Of a DNA stretch of 64,000 nt, positions 8,141-17,807 are shown in pieces. Positions within the stretch are counted from its first letter, which is position 1, and each line of letters starts with the position of its first letter. The notes under the pieces were generated by a model that was given only the letters and a program-made list of their open reading frames with translations, made no database searches and had not been told where the DNA came from. The position numbers and the translations under genes are program-made. The DNA is from Alphaproteobacteria bacterium (GTDB taxonomy: Bacteria; Pseudomonadota; Alphaproteobacteria; Thalassobaculales; Thalassobaculaceae), in assembly GCA_022822665.1 (NCBI GenBank), contig JAJEAR010000074.1:1-64000 (forward strand). Reading direction: 5' to 3'.

Positions 8141-9298
8141 ATGATCATTACTCGCAAACCTTGGACGTGCGCAACCCTTGCACTTGCCTCCCTTGCTTTT
8201 GCTGCAACAGCACAGGCGGACTTTGTCGACGAGTGGCTTGAACTGCAATATCCGGGTCAGGTGCTTCCTGTTACTACAACCCAGGCACCTCTTCAGCTGA
8301 AGTTCTCTCATCCGGCAAATCCGACTTCCTTGATTGGACCTTGGTGGGAAAGGAACGCGAAGCTTTTGAGCGGCCTCACCGACGGAAAGATGCAATTCGA
8401 GGTTTACGGCGGAGCCACGCTTCATGGACCCCTCGACGGTTTCAAGGCCGTCCGCGGCGGGGTCAGCGACTATGCGATGTGCTATTCCAACATGGAGCCA
8501 CAACGAAACCTGCCGATGAGCAAGGTGTTCGAGCTGCCCTTCCTGGTATCGCCCAACCCGCAAGCGGCCAACAGGGTATTCATCGAATTGGCTCCGAAGT
8601 ACTTCACGCCCGAATATGAGGGCCGGGGAGTCTATTTCGGTAACAAGCACTTTATGGGGTACCAGGACATATACACGAAGAAACCTGTACGCACCCTGGC
8701 AGATCTGAAGGGTATGAAGATTGCCGCCCAGGGCACGTCCCCGGAGATTGGCGAAGCCCTCGGTGTCGTGTTCGTCAACATGCCGTTCACAGAGATATTC
8801 GCTGCTTTGCAGCAAGGAGTAGTGGATGGAACAATGTGGGTCGATGCAGGTGTTGTGGCTTGGAAGGCCTACGAAGTTGTCAAGTATGTGACACGCCTGA
8901 ACTTGAGTGCGTTGCACCTCGACCAATGCTTCAGTCAGGAAATGTTCGATTCGCTCCCGTCCGATCTGAAGCAAATCTTCTATAACAATCAACAGCAAAT
9001 CCCATTCATCTTCACTCAGCGGGGTTACGTCAACAAGGTGGAGGAAAACGAACAGATATACCGGGATAACGGTATGGAAATCATCCACCTGGAACCAGCC
9101 GCGCGCGAAGAATTCAAGCAGGCGCTGCAGCCGGTCATTGAAAACTGGATTGAGACCTATGAGGCTGAAGGCTTGCCGGCTCGCCAGCTTATCGAGGATA
9201 TCGAGCGACTCAATGCCAAGTATGGCGACATGAGCCCCGAGGAGCTGTTCAGACTCACCGTGGACAACCCCGTACCCGGCCTCGTGTCCGGCATGTGA
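8141..9298 (+). CDS. dctP: TRAP transporter solute-binding protein (DctP family)
   Basis: Periplasmic solute-binding subunit of a tripartite ATP-independent transporter, 385 residues. The start at 8141 follows GGAGGT and gives a Sec signal peptide (MIITRKPWTCATLALASLAF, cleavage likely after AQA). The long frame extending upstream is not part of the gene. The DctP fold is visible in FSHPANPTS, the ADLKGMKIAAQGTSPEIGEAL segment that contributes the ligand-binding region, and QQGVVDGTMW. Ligands of this family are mostly carboxylates; the specific one is unknown. First gene of dctP-dctQ-dctM. Codon third positions are visibly less GC-rich than in the core genes, suggesting transfer. Confidence 0.92.
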   Translation: MIITRKPWTCATLALASLAFAATAQADFVDEWLELQYPGQVLPVTTTQAPLQLKFSHPANPTSLIGPWWERNAKLLSGLTDGKMQFEVYGGATLHGPLDGFKAVRGGVSDYAMCYSNMEPQRNLPMSKVFELPFLVSPNPQAANRVFIELAPKYFTPEYEGRGVYFGNKHFMGYQDIYTKKPVRTLADLKGMKIAAQGTSPEIGEALGVVFVNMPFTEIFAALQQGVVDGTMWVDAGVVAWKAYEVVKYVTRLNLSALHLDQCFSQEMFDSLPSDLKQIFYNNQQQIPFIFTQRGYVNKVEENEQIYRDNGMEIIHLEPAAREEFKQALQPVIENWIETYEAEGLPARQLIEDIERLNAKYGDMSPEELFRLTVDNPVPGLVSGM

Positions 9299-9365
9299 GG
9301 TGCTGCGGGGCGGTAGGGTGGCCGTGTGAGTGCGGCTGCCCGGCTGCTCCGGGGGCGGGTGACTG

Positions 9366-9884
9366 TTGATCAGGATTCTTCACGCAGCAGAGCGCGCGAC
9401 ACGGACGCTGCACTCGGTGTCCGCCTATCTCGCCGTGCCGTTGATGATCGCGCTGGTGATCTATGACGTGTTCCTGCGATATGTAGTGGGTGACCCCTCG
9501 GTATGGGCCAACGAGGTCAGTGCCGTTCTTCTCATCCTGGTTGTGTTTGCAACGCTGCCGCATGTCACTATCCGGCGCGACCATCTGGGCAACGACATGG
9601 TCTATCTCATGCTCGGAAGCCGGGGCAAGCGTCTGACGGCGGGCGCCGGTTATCTGTGCGGCGCGGTTTTCGGGGGCGTTCTTTCCTATCGCAGCTTTAC
9701 TGCGATGCTGGATGCGCATCGGTACAACGAGGGCACACAGAACGTCGATTTTCCCTATTGGCCCTTCTACGGGGTAATGACAGTCAGTGCCGCTCTCGTC
9801 GTTGTAATTTGTATCCTGCAGATAGCGTTCGCGGTATCCGGCGGCCCGGTTGATGCCAGATCCGAACCGAAGGACGAAGGCTAG
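9366..9884 (+). CDS. dctQ: TRAP transporter small permease (DctQ family)
   Basis: Small membrane subunit of 172 residues with four predicted transmembrane segments (about 20-40, 50-70, 92-110 and 130-155). The family motif VFLRYVVGDPSVWANE is present near residues 35-50, including the Arg and the acidic residue that follow TM1. The start is a TTG at 9366; no better ATG or GTG lies in frame. It sits 67 bp after dctP and 5 bp before dctM. Confidence 0.9.
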   Translation: MIRILHAAERATRTLHSVSAYLAVPLMIALVIYDVFLRYVVGDPSVWANEVSAVLLILVVFATLPHVTIRRDHLGNDMVYLMLGSRGKRLTAGAGYLCGAVFGGVLSYRSFTAMLDAHRYNEGTQNVDFPYWPFYGVMTVSAALVVVICILQIAFAVSGGPVDARSEPKDEG

Positions 9885-9889
9885 GGCAA

Positions 9890-11191
9890 ATGGACCCCTT
9901 TTTCATCGGCGTCGCGGCCATCGTTGTCATGATAGCCTTGATTATCTGGGGCATTCCGATCGCCTTCAGTTTGGTGATTGTCGGCATTGCGGGAAATGTA
10001 GTGCTTCTCGGTCCCGCGCAGGCTGCCACACAACTGCAGCTGATAGCTTGGGAAACTGGCACCAATTTCCTTCTCATTGCAATTCCACTTTTTATTTTCA
10101 TGGGTCAGCTCACTTATCATACCGGTTTGGCTACAGACCTCTATGAAGTGGTATACAAGTGGTTGGGCAGAATGCCCGGCGGAGTTGCCGTTACGGCTAC
10201 CGTCAGTTCTGCCGGGTTTGGAGCTGTGACAGGTTCCAGTGTCACCACGATCGCCACGATGGGTAGTATGGTGATGCCCGAAATGAAGCGTTACGGGTAT
10301 GATTCCAGACTTGCGTCCGGAAGTGTGGCGTCAGCGGGAGCGCTCGCAATTCTAATTCCGCCTTCCATCCCCATGGTTGTCTATGGCGTATGGACAGAAA
10401 CCTCCATTGCTCAGCTATTCATTGCTGGTATTATCCCGGGAATCATCATGGCGGTCCTGTTCGCGGCATACATCGTTGCTCGATGCGTATTGACGCCGGA
10501 AATGGGTCCACGAGGACCGGGTTTTACGTGGACAGAGAAGTGGAAATCTCTGGTCAAACTTCTTCCGGTAATTTTGATTTTCGTTGCGGTGCTTGGTGGG
10601 ATATACGGTGGAATCGTCACTCCGACAGAAGCCTCTGCCGTAGGGTGCGCCGCAGTGGCGTTGGTCGCACTTGCAATGCGTCGCCTGACCCTGGAAAGCG
10701 TGAAGAAGGCTCTGGATCAGGCAGCAAACATCAGTGGCGTTCTCTTTTTTGTCGTTATCGGTGGAATTTTCATCAGTCGATTCCTGGTATTGACTGGGCT
10801 GACGCCGGGCGCTGTCGACCTGATTATCGGTCTCGATCTGGGCACGTACGGTGTCATAGCCATGTTGGTCATTCTTTACCTGGTTCTCGGGACCTTCCTG
10901 GAGACCTTCGGACTGCTTGTGCTCACCCTTCCCTTTGTGATGCCGGTTTTCATCGATCTCGGTATCGACAAGGTGTGGGTCGGTATCTTTCTTGTTCTGA
11001 TGATCGAGATGGCTCTTATCACGCCGCCGGTGGGCCTCAATGTCTTCGTGATGCACAAGGTGGCTCCTGACATCGGACTGCCCACGATTTTCCGGGGTTC
11101 CATCCCCTTTGTCCTGATTACGCTCGGCGCGGTTGCGCTGTTTACACTCCTCCCCGAACTGGTGCTCTGGTTGCCCAGGCAGATGAACTGA
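9890..11191 (+). CDS. dctM: TRAP transporter large permease (DctM family)
   Basis: Large permease of 433 residues that carries out sodium-coupled uptake with DctP and DctQ. About 12 hydrophobic segments are visible. Family hallmarks include GIPIAFSLVIVG near the N-terminus, the GFGAVTGSSVTTIATMGS loop around residues 105-125, IPPSIPMVVYG, the central GIYGGIVTPTEASAVG, and the C-terminal ITPPVGLNVFVMH. Base composition is lower in GC, like its two neighbours. No sensor kinase, regulator or catabolic enzyme is linked to the operon. Confidence 0.95.
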   Translation: MDPFFIGVAAIVVMIALIIWGIPIAFSLVIVGIAGNVVLLGPAQAATQLQLIAWETGTNFLLIAIPLFIFMGQLTYHTGLATDLYEVVYKWLGRMPGGVAVTATVSSAGFGAVTGSSVTTIATMGSMVMPEMKRYGYDSRLASGSVASAGALAILIPPSIPMVVYGVWTETSIAQLFIAGIIPGIIMAVLFAAYIVARCVLTPEMGPRGPGFTWTEKWKSLVKLLPVILIFVAVLGGIYGGIVTPTEASAVGCAAVALVALAMRRLTLESVKKALDQAANISGVLFFVVIGGIFISRFLVLTGLTPGAVDLIIGLDLGTYGVIAMLVILYLVLGTFLETFGLLVLTLPFVMPVFIDLGIDKVWVGIFLVLMIEMALITPPVGLNVFVMHKVAPDIGLPTIFRGSIPFVLITLGAVALFTLLPELVLWLPRQMN

Positions 11192-11509
11192 CGGAGTTTG
11201 ACTTTTTTGCGGCCCGGAATGCGGGGTTCACGCGAAGGCGGCTTGAAGAGTGTGCGCCAGGGCGCTCAAGTGCGGGTTGATGCCGGGGCCCCGATACTCT
11301 CGGGCTGTAGGCATGGTCGTGTCGGCCGGATAGATGTGTTCGGGGGTCACGTGGCGCCGGCGGGACACAGCGCTGGGCAGCGGCCTTTCTCCGGATCGCC
11401 CGGGGTCATGCGGCCGGCCTTCAGGCGGAAACGTCGCAGGTAGATGCTGGAGTTTTCCGACTTCTTGCCCTCATCGAATCTGCGCTGATGCAAGGTCCGG
11501 GCTCCCGTC
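11192..11509. other. No recognisable gene
   Basis: I see no supportable coding region. TTTTTT lies 11-16 nt after the dctM stop without a convincing stem in front of it. The 3' part may hold more of the decayed transposase that follows. Confidence 0.4.
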
Positions 11510-12163
11510 GGTGGCAGAGCACGTGCAGACCATCCTCAGGTCGATGCCCGGGTAGATGGGTTCGGTGGCATTGGGTTCATCGAGCAGGGGCGCGATATGC
11601 CGGTCCCGGACAGCCGCACCTCGAGGACCCGGTTGTCGGGATCGGGCAGGATGTCGGCATCGGCGGTCATCACGGCCTGCAGCAGCGTGCGGGGATCGGG
11701 TTCCCCCCTGGGCATGGATGATCAGCAGTGTCATCCGGGTTTCTGCGCCGCAGGCGAGCGTGCGGATGGCGTCGAGGAGCAGCCGCTCGCCTGGCGACAG
11801 CACGCTCAGGTGCTCGATCCCGCTGAGGTCGCCGGCTCGGCAGTGGGTGATTTCGCTCTTGGCGACGGTCCTGACAATGGCGAGAGCGTCTTCGAGATCC
11901 CCGGTTTCCGCCTTGAGTTTGGGGCCCGGTTTCTTCCGTGCGAGCCGTTCGGCGGGGGCCGTGCGCACCCTGGCGGGTTGTCCCGCAAGCGTGCGTCCGG
12001 CCTGCCCGCAGCGACGACGGCGGGGATTGGCGACGATGGTCTCCGGGTCCAGTTTCCCGAGATCGTGGGTCGACTTGGCACCGAGGCCCAACTCGTGGCG
12101 CATGTACCCGGACACATACTCCTGCGCCCGTCTGGAGAACATGGCGCCGGCGGGACCAGCCAT
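11510..12163 (-). pseudogene. Decayed transposase C-terminal remnant
   Basis: Minus-strand segment that resembles, from memory, the C-terminal third of a bacterial transposase family. A helical segment AQEYVSGYMRHELG and then GDLEDALAIVRTVAKSE are followed, after a change of frame near 11710, by a terminal block LLDEPNATEPIYPGIDLRM. The N-terminal catalytic part is missing. The exact IS family is not certain. It belongs to the mobile debris between dctM and higBA. Confidence 0.45.
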
Positions 12164-12259
12164 CGGGCGTTCGAAGTCGGTGGCAGTGAACGGGACCTGT
12201 CGGCCGCGCGAGCTGCGCTTCGGACCGCGGCGAGCCTTTTCCGTCGTGCCGGTTACGTG

Positions 12260-12514
12260 TCACGCCGCACGCGCACGTCGCGCAAGCGTCAGGTCATAAT
12301 CGCCCTGCATCCTGACCCAGAACTCTGCGCTTCCCCAGCAGAGCGTTTCAAGCGCGAGCGCCATCTCGACCGACACCGCCGCGCGGCCGTTCAGGACGCG
12401 AGAGAACGCCGCACGCGAGACCCCGAGCCGCTTCGCCGCTTCCCCGACTGTCCAACCCATCACCTCGACGCTTTCGCGGATGCACTCGCCCGGATGCACC
12501 GGATCCATACCCAT
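12260..12514 (-). CDS. higA: HigA-type antitoxin (XRE family)
   Basis: Antitoxin of 84 residues with an N-terminal PGECIRE segment typical of the HigA/VapI group. The helix-turn-helix (EAAKRLGVSRAAFSRVLNG, about residues 25-43) is followed by the VSVEMALALE helix and a C-terminal tail ending in the FWVRMQGDYDL region. The start at 12514 (MGMDPVHP) lies 22 bp after the stop of the upstream toxin gene. It is the second gene of the pair, the usual order for higBA. It should neutralise HigB and repress the operon. Confidence 0.85.
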   Translation of the reverse strand: MGMDPVHPGECIRESVEVMGWTVGEAAKRLGVSRAAFSRVLNGRAAVSVEMALALETLCWGSAEFWVRMQGDYDLTLARRARAA

Positions 12515-12536
12515 TTCCACCGCGTGCCCCTCAGTG

Positions 12537-12857
12537 TTAATCAACCAAATCAACGTCCATCGCCTCACCGGCCTCGAAGCGAAAGACGATGCGCCAGTTC
12601 CCCGACACGGCGACGCTCCAATGGCCTTGGTACTCGCCTCGCAACGGATGCAGTCGAAAGCCGGGCTGATCCATGTCGCTCGGCTGTCGGGCGGAGCGCA
12701 GCATGTACAGGATGCGACGTATCCGGGGGACGTGCGCGGCGTGCAGGCTGCGCAGGTCATTGCGCTCGTAGAGCCGTCGCAGTCCTTTGATGTCTGATGT
12801 GCATGAACAGTTTGTATCGTGGTGCGCGTCACGATTCACCTTCTGGCGTTCGTTCAT
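12537..12857 (-). CDS. higB: HigB/RelE-type mRNA interferase toxin
   Basis: RelE-superfamily ribosome-dependent endoribonuclease. Core features are KGLRRLYERND, a helix with VPRIRRILYMLRSA, PGFRLHPLRGEYQGHWSVAVSGNWRIVFRF and the C-terminal DVDLVD. The first 22 or so residues of the longest frame do not look like the family, whose proteins usually begin just before the IKGLRRLYE segment. The true start is therefore uncertain (GTG at 12839 or a rarer codon). Nothing in the core suggests inactivation. A perfect 20-bp inverted repeat lies just upstream. Confidence 0.8.
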   Translation of the reverse strand: MNERQKVNRDAHHDTNCSCTSDIKGLRRLYERNDLRSLHAAHVPRIRRILYMLRSARQPSDMDQPGFRLHPLRGEYQGHWSVAVSGNWRIVFRFEAGEAMDVDLVD

Positions 12858-12896
12858 GCACCAGGGCGGGAGAATTGACCCGATTGATCAGCAACG

Positions 12897-12940
12897 TATC
12901 GCGGCAGGGGAGCCGGGTAACCGGCTCCCCTGCCGCGATA
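12897..12940. repeat. Perfect 20-bp inverted repeat with 4-nt loop
   Basis: Arms 12897-12916 and 12921-12940 are exact complements around GTAA. The stem is very GC-rich and has no T-tract on either side. It lies about 40 bp upstream of higB and could be an extragenic palindrome, an operator, or a mobile-element end. Confidence 0.7.
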
Positions 12941-13840
12941 TGTTCGGGATGGAGGTCTCGGGAGACCGGAAACCGCCTGAGCAGGTACGCGAATACGCGC
13001 CCTCGACCGAGTTGCCGTTGCCGTTCGCAAACGTGCGCTCGGACACCCGTGCGCTGCATCGCAGTACTCCCATGAAGGGAGGCCGCCTGCATGATCGACG
13101 AAACCGTCCTTTCGAAAGTCAAGCTCCGGAACCGAATGCGCGACGCAAGTCCCGAGCCGCGGTGCGAAGTCCGCCGGATCATTCGTCCAGACCGTACGCA
13201 GTTCGACGCGCAGCTGGCGCCCGAGAGAATGGTCTGCCAAAGGTGAGCCCCGTGTTTTCTGCCATACGGCGCGGCACGCTGAGCCAGAATTCGGCAATGG
13301 CCCGAAGCGATCAACGGGCAGAGAACACGATTGTGCCCTGCAGGGGGCGAACGCTGTCTTCGTGCCTCTCCGTCTGACTGCCGCGGGTTCGAACTGCGTG
13401 GCGAGTGCGCCGCCGCACGCACCCGGGACGCCCTCGACGGATTCCCGGTCCCTCTGGCACATGTTCAGCGGCATCTGGCTGCGCCGTCATGCAGTGCGAC
13501 GGGAGATCAGCTCCTGAACACCCCGAAACCGTGTCCGGCCGATACTGACCGCGAAGGCAGGCCCGCCGATGGCCCGGGTCGCCTTGAGCACAATCGTTCT
13601 TCGTTCCGCCAACACCCTGGACCCGACACTGAAGCAGTGGTGTTCCATTCAGGCACTCGGAACCCATGTGGGAGAATCCGAGTGGAGTTGCCGATCAGGG
13701 TCACGGTTTGTCGAATGCCCAATGGCAACGCTTTGCCTGTGCCGCATCGCCGGTCTCCGGCGCAGCCCGGCCCGCGTGAAATCCTGCAGCGGCGCGCTGG
13801 GCCCGGTCTCCGTGACCCTTCGATCCGGTTCCCCGGTTTC
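12941..13840. other. No recognisable gene
   Basis: About 900 bp with overlapping frames on both strands, but no start, ribosome-binding site or family signature I can support. It separates higBA from the dgt promoter and is probably eroded accessory sequence. Confidence 0.4.
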
Positions 13841-13869
13841 TTGCGCGCCGGTACCCGGACCGGTAGACT
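13841..13869 (+). promoter_or_regulatory. Predicted sigma-70 promoter for the dgt-argS operon
   Basis: -35 TTGCGC (13841-13846), 17-bp spacer, -10 TAGACT (13864-13869). The leader to dgt would be about 130 nt and contains a 20-codon frame. Confidence 0.45.
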
Positions 13870-13899
13870 GCAGGCCTGCCGTGACACCGGGAGAGACAG

Positions 13900-13962
13900 A
13901 TGAGGATCGCGGTACGCACAGGTGTGGTGGTGCTGGCCGCCCGGTGTGCCGTTGTCCCCTGA
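13900..13962 (+). CDS. Short leader ORF (20 aa) upstream of dgt
   Basis: ATG at 13900 preceded by GGGAGAGA, encoding MRIAVRTGVVVLAARCAVVP. The product has no known family. It might be a leader peptide or chance. Its only support is the good ribosome-binding site and its place in the predicted dgt leader. Confidence 0.25.
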   Translation: MRIAVRTGVVVLAARCAVVP

Positions 13963-14004
13963 GAACCGGATGCCGAGCGGCACCGCGACGCGGACCGGGG
14001 ACTG

Positions 14005-15180
14005 ATGTCGGACGAGCTGCCGCATTCCCGGTACGGGGCGCTTGCCCCCTATGCCTGTGCGCCGTGGCAGACCCGGGGGCGGCTGCACCCGGAGCCGGAG
14101 GCGAGCGAGAGGACCCCCCACCAGCGGGACCGCGACCGGATCGTCCACTGCGGCGCCTTCCGCAGGCTGCAGTTCAAGACCCAGGTCTTCGTCTATCACG
14201 AGGGTGACAATTTCCGCACCCGGCTGACCCACAGCCTGGAGGTCTCCCAGCTGGCCCGCTCCATCAGCCGGGCGCTGGGACTCAACGAGGACCTCGCCGA
14301 GGCGCTGGCACTTGCCCACGACTTCGGGCACACGCCGTTCGGCCACGCCGGGGAAGACGCGCTCGACACCCTGATGCGGCCGTGGGGCGGCTTCGATCAC
14401 AACGACCAGTGCCTGCGGATCATCACCCGGCTCGAGCAGCGATACCGGGGGTTCGACGGACTGAACCTCACCTGGGAAACCGTGGAGGGGATCGCGAAAC
14501 ACAACGGCCCCGTCACCGGTCGGCTGTCACCGGTGCTGGCCGCGGTCGACGCCGACTACCGCCTTGACCTTGCAAGCCACGCCTCGGCCGAAGCCCAGGT
14601 CGCGGCGATTGCCGACGACATCGCCTACGGATCGCACGACATAGACGACGGGGTGCGCGCCGGACTGTTCGGACTTGCCGACCTCGCAAGCGTTGGCGCC
14701 GCCAGCCTGGAACTGGCCGGAACCGAGGGAAACGGTGACACCTGCAGGGATCATCGTGCGGTGCACGAGCTGGTGCGCCGGCTCATCGACTCCCTGGTGA
14801 CCGACCTGCTCGAAACCACCCGAAGCGCGCTCGCCCGTCTCGGGCCGGAGGGGCCCGACGATATCCGCCGGGCGACGTGGCCGGTGGTTGCGTTCTCCGA
14901 GGACATCCGCTCCGGGGTCGCGGACTTGAAGTCGTTCCTGTTTACGCGCATGTACCGCCACGAACGGGTCAACCGGATGACGCGCCGCGCGCGCCAGCTG
15001 GTCACCGGCCTCTTCGAGCGCCTCATGGAGGACCCGCAGCGGCTGCCCGGAAGGTGGCAGCAGCAGTCGGCCTTCGATGACGAGGCGATCAGGGCGCGGC
15101 TGGTTGCCGACTACATTTCCGGCATGACGGACCGGTTCGCGATCCTCGAGCACAGGCGGGTGTTTGGACGGGAAGGGTAG
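14005..15180 (+). CDS. dgt: dGTP triphosphohydrolase-like HD protein
   Basis: HD-domain deoxynucleoside triphosphate triphosphohydrolase of 391 residues (dGTPase type 2 length), controlling dNTP pools. Metal ligands are His76 in FRTRLTHSLEV and the His105-Asp106 pair in LALAHDFGHTPFGH. A later Asp in AIADDIAYGSHDIDDG completes the HD set. The N-terminal RTPHQRDRDRIVHCGAFRRL segment is typical of the family. It is the first gene of the long housekeeping run. Its stop abuts the argS ATG with no gap, so the two are probably coupled. Confidence 0.93.
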   Translation: MSDELPHSRYGALAPYACAPWQTRGRLHPEPEASERTPHQRDRDRIVHCGAFRRLQFKTQVFVYHEGDNFRTRLTHSLEVSQLARSISRALGLNEDLAEALALAHDFGHTPFGHAGEDALDTLMRPWGGFDHNDQCLRIITRLEQRYRGFDGLNLTWETVEGIAKHNGPVTGRLSPVLAAVDADYRLDLASHASAEAQVAAIADDIAYGSHDIDDGVRAGLFGLADLASVGAASLELAGTEGNGDTCRDHRAVHELVRRLIDSLVTDLLETTRSALARLGPEGPDDIRRATWPVVAFSEDIRSGVADLKSFLFTRMYRHERVNRMTRRARQLVTGLFERLMEDPQRLPGRWQQQSAFDDEAIRARLVADYISGMTDRFAILEHRRVFGREG

Positions 15181-16935
15181 ATGGACGTCTTCAGGGAAAT
15201 CGAGGCCGTGGTTCGAGAGGTGCTCGCGACGGTGCCGGAGGTGACGGCGGCCCTCGATCCTGCCCGGGAGCGCATCGTGGTCGAGGTGCCGCGCAACGAC
15301 TCTCACGGTGATCTGTCGGCCAACGCGGCGATGACGCTGGCCAGGCGGGTCGGCATGCCCCCGCGCGAGCTCGCCGCGCGTCTTGCCGCCGGGCTCGAGG
15401 ACCGTCCGGAGATCACCCGTGCGGAAGTGGCCGGGCCGGGATTCGTCAACATCACGCTTGCCGACGCGTTCTGGCGCGAGCGGCTGCGGGATGTGCTGCA
15501 GGCCGGCGGCGCCTGGGGAGAGTCGACGATTGGCAACGGCCGCAAGGTCAACGTCGAGTATGTCTCGGCCAATCCCACCGGGCCGCTCCATGCCGCCCAT
15601 GCCCGCGGTGCGGTGGTGGGCGACGCGCTGGCGCGGCTGCTCGACAAGGTCGGGTACGACGTGTGCAGGGAATACTACATCAACGATGCCGGCTCCCAGG
15701 TGGACGTGCTCGCCCGTTCGACCTGGGCCCGCTACCGCGAGGCGCTGGGCGAGGAGATCGGAACTCTGCCCGAGGGACACTACCCGGGCGACTACCTGGT
15801 TGACGTCGCCGAGCGCCTGGTGGCCCGTGACGGTGACCGGTGGCTGCACAGCGCCGAGGAAGAATGGATGCCCGTCATGCAGCGGCATGCGGTCGAGACA
15901 CTGCTGGACGGCATCCGCGATGACCTCGAACGTCTTGGCGTGCACATCCAGGTATGGTCGTCGGAGCGCGCCCTTGTCGAGTCGGGCCGGGTCGACGAGG
16001 CGATGTCGGCGCTCGATTCCGGCGGCCTGCTCTACACCGGCGTGCTCGAACCTCCGAAGGGGCGGGTCCCCGAAGACTGGGAACCGCGTCCGCAGCGCCT
16101 GTTCAGGGCGACCGAGTTCGGGGACGACGTCGACCGGCCGATCCGCAAGTCCGACGGAACCTGGACCTACTTCGCCTCGGACGCCGCCTATCACTTTGAC
16201 AAGTACCAGCGCGGTTTCGGCGAGATGATCGACGTGTGGGGCGCCGATCACGGCGGCTACGTCAAGCGCATGCAGGCCGCCGTCCGGGCGCTCACCTCCG
16301 GTCAGGGATCACTCGATGTCAGGATCTGCCAGCTTGTCAACCTGACCCGGGACGGCAAGCCGGTGCGCATGTCCAAGCGCGCCGGGACCTTCGTGACCCT
16401 TTCCGACGTGATCGATGCCGTCGGCCGGGACGTGGTCAGGTTCATCATGCTGACACGGCGCAACGACCAGCCGCTCGACTTCGACCTTGCGCGGGTGACC
16501 GAGCAGAGCCGGGACAACCCGGTTTTCTATGTCCAGTACGCACACGCGCGGTGCCACTCGGTGCTCCGTCACGCCGCGGATCTCATGGATGCGGCCGCAC
16601 TTGACTGCCAGTCGCTCGGGTCCGCTGATCTTGATCCGCTGACCGATGACGGAGAACTCGGGCTTATCCGGCAGCTTGCTCGCTGGCCGCGAACGGTCGA
16701 GGTTGCGGCCGAGACGCGAGAACCCCATCGCATTGCCTTCTTCCTGACCGACCTTGCCGCGGGGTTCCATGCCCTGTGGAACCGGGGCCGGGAGGACACG
16801 CGGCTCAGGTTCATCGATCCCGCACGACCGGAGGCAACCCGGGCGAGGCTGGCCCTGGTGCGTGGCGTTGCCACCGTCATCGCGTCCGGCCTGTCGGTCA
16901 TCGGGGTCAGGCCGGTCGAAGAGCTGCGATCGTGA
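15181..16935 (+). CDS. argS: Arginyl-tRNA synthetase
   Basis: Class I aminoacyl-tRNA synthetase of 584 residues that charges tRNA-Arg. The ATP-binding HIGH-type motif is HAAH at residues 137-140 within [15 protein letters not shown]. The KMSK-like motif is MSK near residues 397-399 ([11 protein letters not shown]). The N-terminal additional domain and the C-terminal anticodon-binding DALR domain are complete. HAAH departs from the more usual HVGH but keeps both histidines. The gene follows dgt with no spacing and ends in a GTGA overlap with the SPOR gene. Confidence 0.96.
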   Translation: MDVFREIEAVVREVLATVPEVTAALDPARERIVVEVPRNDSHGDLSANAAMTLARRVGMPPRELAARLAAGLEDRPEITRAEVAGPGFVNITLADAFWRERLRDVLQAGGAWGESTIGNGRKVNVEYVSANPTGPLHAAHARGAVVGDALARLLDKVGYDVCREYYINDAGSQVDVLARSTWARYREALGEEIGTLPEGHYPGDYLVDVAERLVARDGDRWLHSAEEEWMPVMQRHAVETLLDGIRDDLERLGVHIQVWSSERALVESGRVDEAMSALDSGGLLYTGVLEPPKGRVPEDWEPRPQRLFRATEFGDDVDRPIRKSDGTWTYFASDAAYHFDKYQRGFGEMIDVWGADHGGYVKRMQAAVRALTSGQGSLDVRICQLVNLTRDGKPVRMSKRAGTFVTLSDVIDAVGRDVVRFIMLTRRNDQPLDFDLARVTEQSRDNPVFYVQYAHARCHSVLRHAADLMDAAALDCQSLGSADLDPLTDDGELGLIRQLARWPRTVEVAAETREPHRIAFFLTDLAAGFHALWNRGREDTRLRFIDPARPEATRARLALVRGVATVIASGLSVIGVRPVEELRS

Positions 16936-17807
16936 GTCGGCCCGACCATGTCGCGCAGGGTGGATACGGCATGCGAACGGCTCCGCGCTGGTTGTCGGTC
17001 GTGGTCGGGCTCGGCGCCCTGCTCGTGTTTGGCGGACTGTTGCTGTATGCCTATGGCGACGCGTTCCTGAGTCCGGTGACGGAGGACATCCCGTTGATCA
17101 GGAGGGAACCGGGTCCGGAACGGGTCAGGCCGGCAGATCCGGGCGGGCGGGAGATCCCGTACCGGGACATGGAGGTCCTGAAGGCCCGGTCCGGAGAGCA
17201 GCCGCCCGCACCGGCGGCCGAACGCGTGTCGCCGCCGCCGGAGAAACCGGTGGACCCTTCCACCCTGATAGCGGCCGCTGACGATGCGGCACCCCCCCGG
17301 CGGGATCCCGCCGCGCCCGCAGATCCGGATTCCGCTGCCGGTCCCGGTACGGACGTGGATGCGGGCACGGATCCGGTTCCGGTTGCCGGACCGGAAGACC
17401 AGGTTGTCGCCGATGCCGGGACGGGCGAACCGGGCAGCGAACCGGCGGTCGGGGTCCCACTGCCGCGCCCGAGGCCGGTTGCGGCTGCGGCGCCGCCCGT
17501 GGAGGAGGAGGTCGAGTCCGGCGTGCTGCCGAGATTGCGGCCGTTCACCGACCGGGGAATCCGCGGCCCAGGTGGACGGATTCAGGTCGGAGCGGTCAGG
17601 GGCAGGAGCGACGCGATCACTGTCTGGGAGGAACTTCGGACCCGGCATCCGGCCGAACTCGGTGACCTCACCCTGCGGCTGGAACAGAGCGGCGGTGAGG
17701 ACGGGTACTTCCGCCTGCTTGCCGGTCCGGTCACGGTGGCGCGGGCGCGACAGATCTGCAGGACACTGGTCTCCCGCGGCCAGACCTGCCTTCTGGACTC
17801 GCCATGA
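16932..17807 (+). CDS. SPOR-domain membrane protein
   Basis: Protein of about 291 residues with one N-terminal transmembrane helix ([21 protein letters not shown]), a long Pro/Ala/Asp-rich periplasmic linker, and a C-terminal SPOR domain starting near [12 protein letters not shown] and ending in [16 protein letters not shown] domains bind denuded peptidoglycan at division sites. The start chosen is the GTG at 16932, which overlaps the argS stop; ATG at 16971 is an alternative. It sits next to nagZ, a usual alphaproteobacterial pairing that suggests a role in cell-wall turnover. Confidence 0.88.
   Translation: MSRPDHVAQGGYGMRTAPRWLSVVVGLGALLVFGGLLLYAYGDAFLSPVTEDIPLIRREPGPERVRPADPGGREIPYRDMEVLKARSGEQPPAPAAERVSPPPEKPVDPSTLIAAADDAAPPRRDPAAPADPDSAAGPGTDVDAGTDPVPVAGPEDQVVADAGTGEPGSEPAVGVPLPRPRPVAAAAPPVEEEVESGVLPRLRPFTDRGIRGPGGRIQVGAVRGRSDAITVWEELRTRHPAELGDLTLRLEQSGGEDGYFRLLAGPVTVARARQICRTLVSRGQTCLLDSP

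Noticed and set aside
14527-16251. 574-codon open frame on the minus strand
   Set aside because: Antisense to dgt and argS; the sense products have complete catalytic motifs, so this is a shadow.
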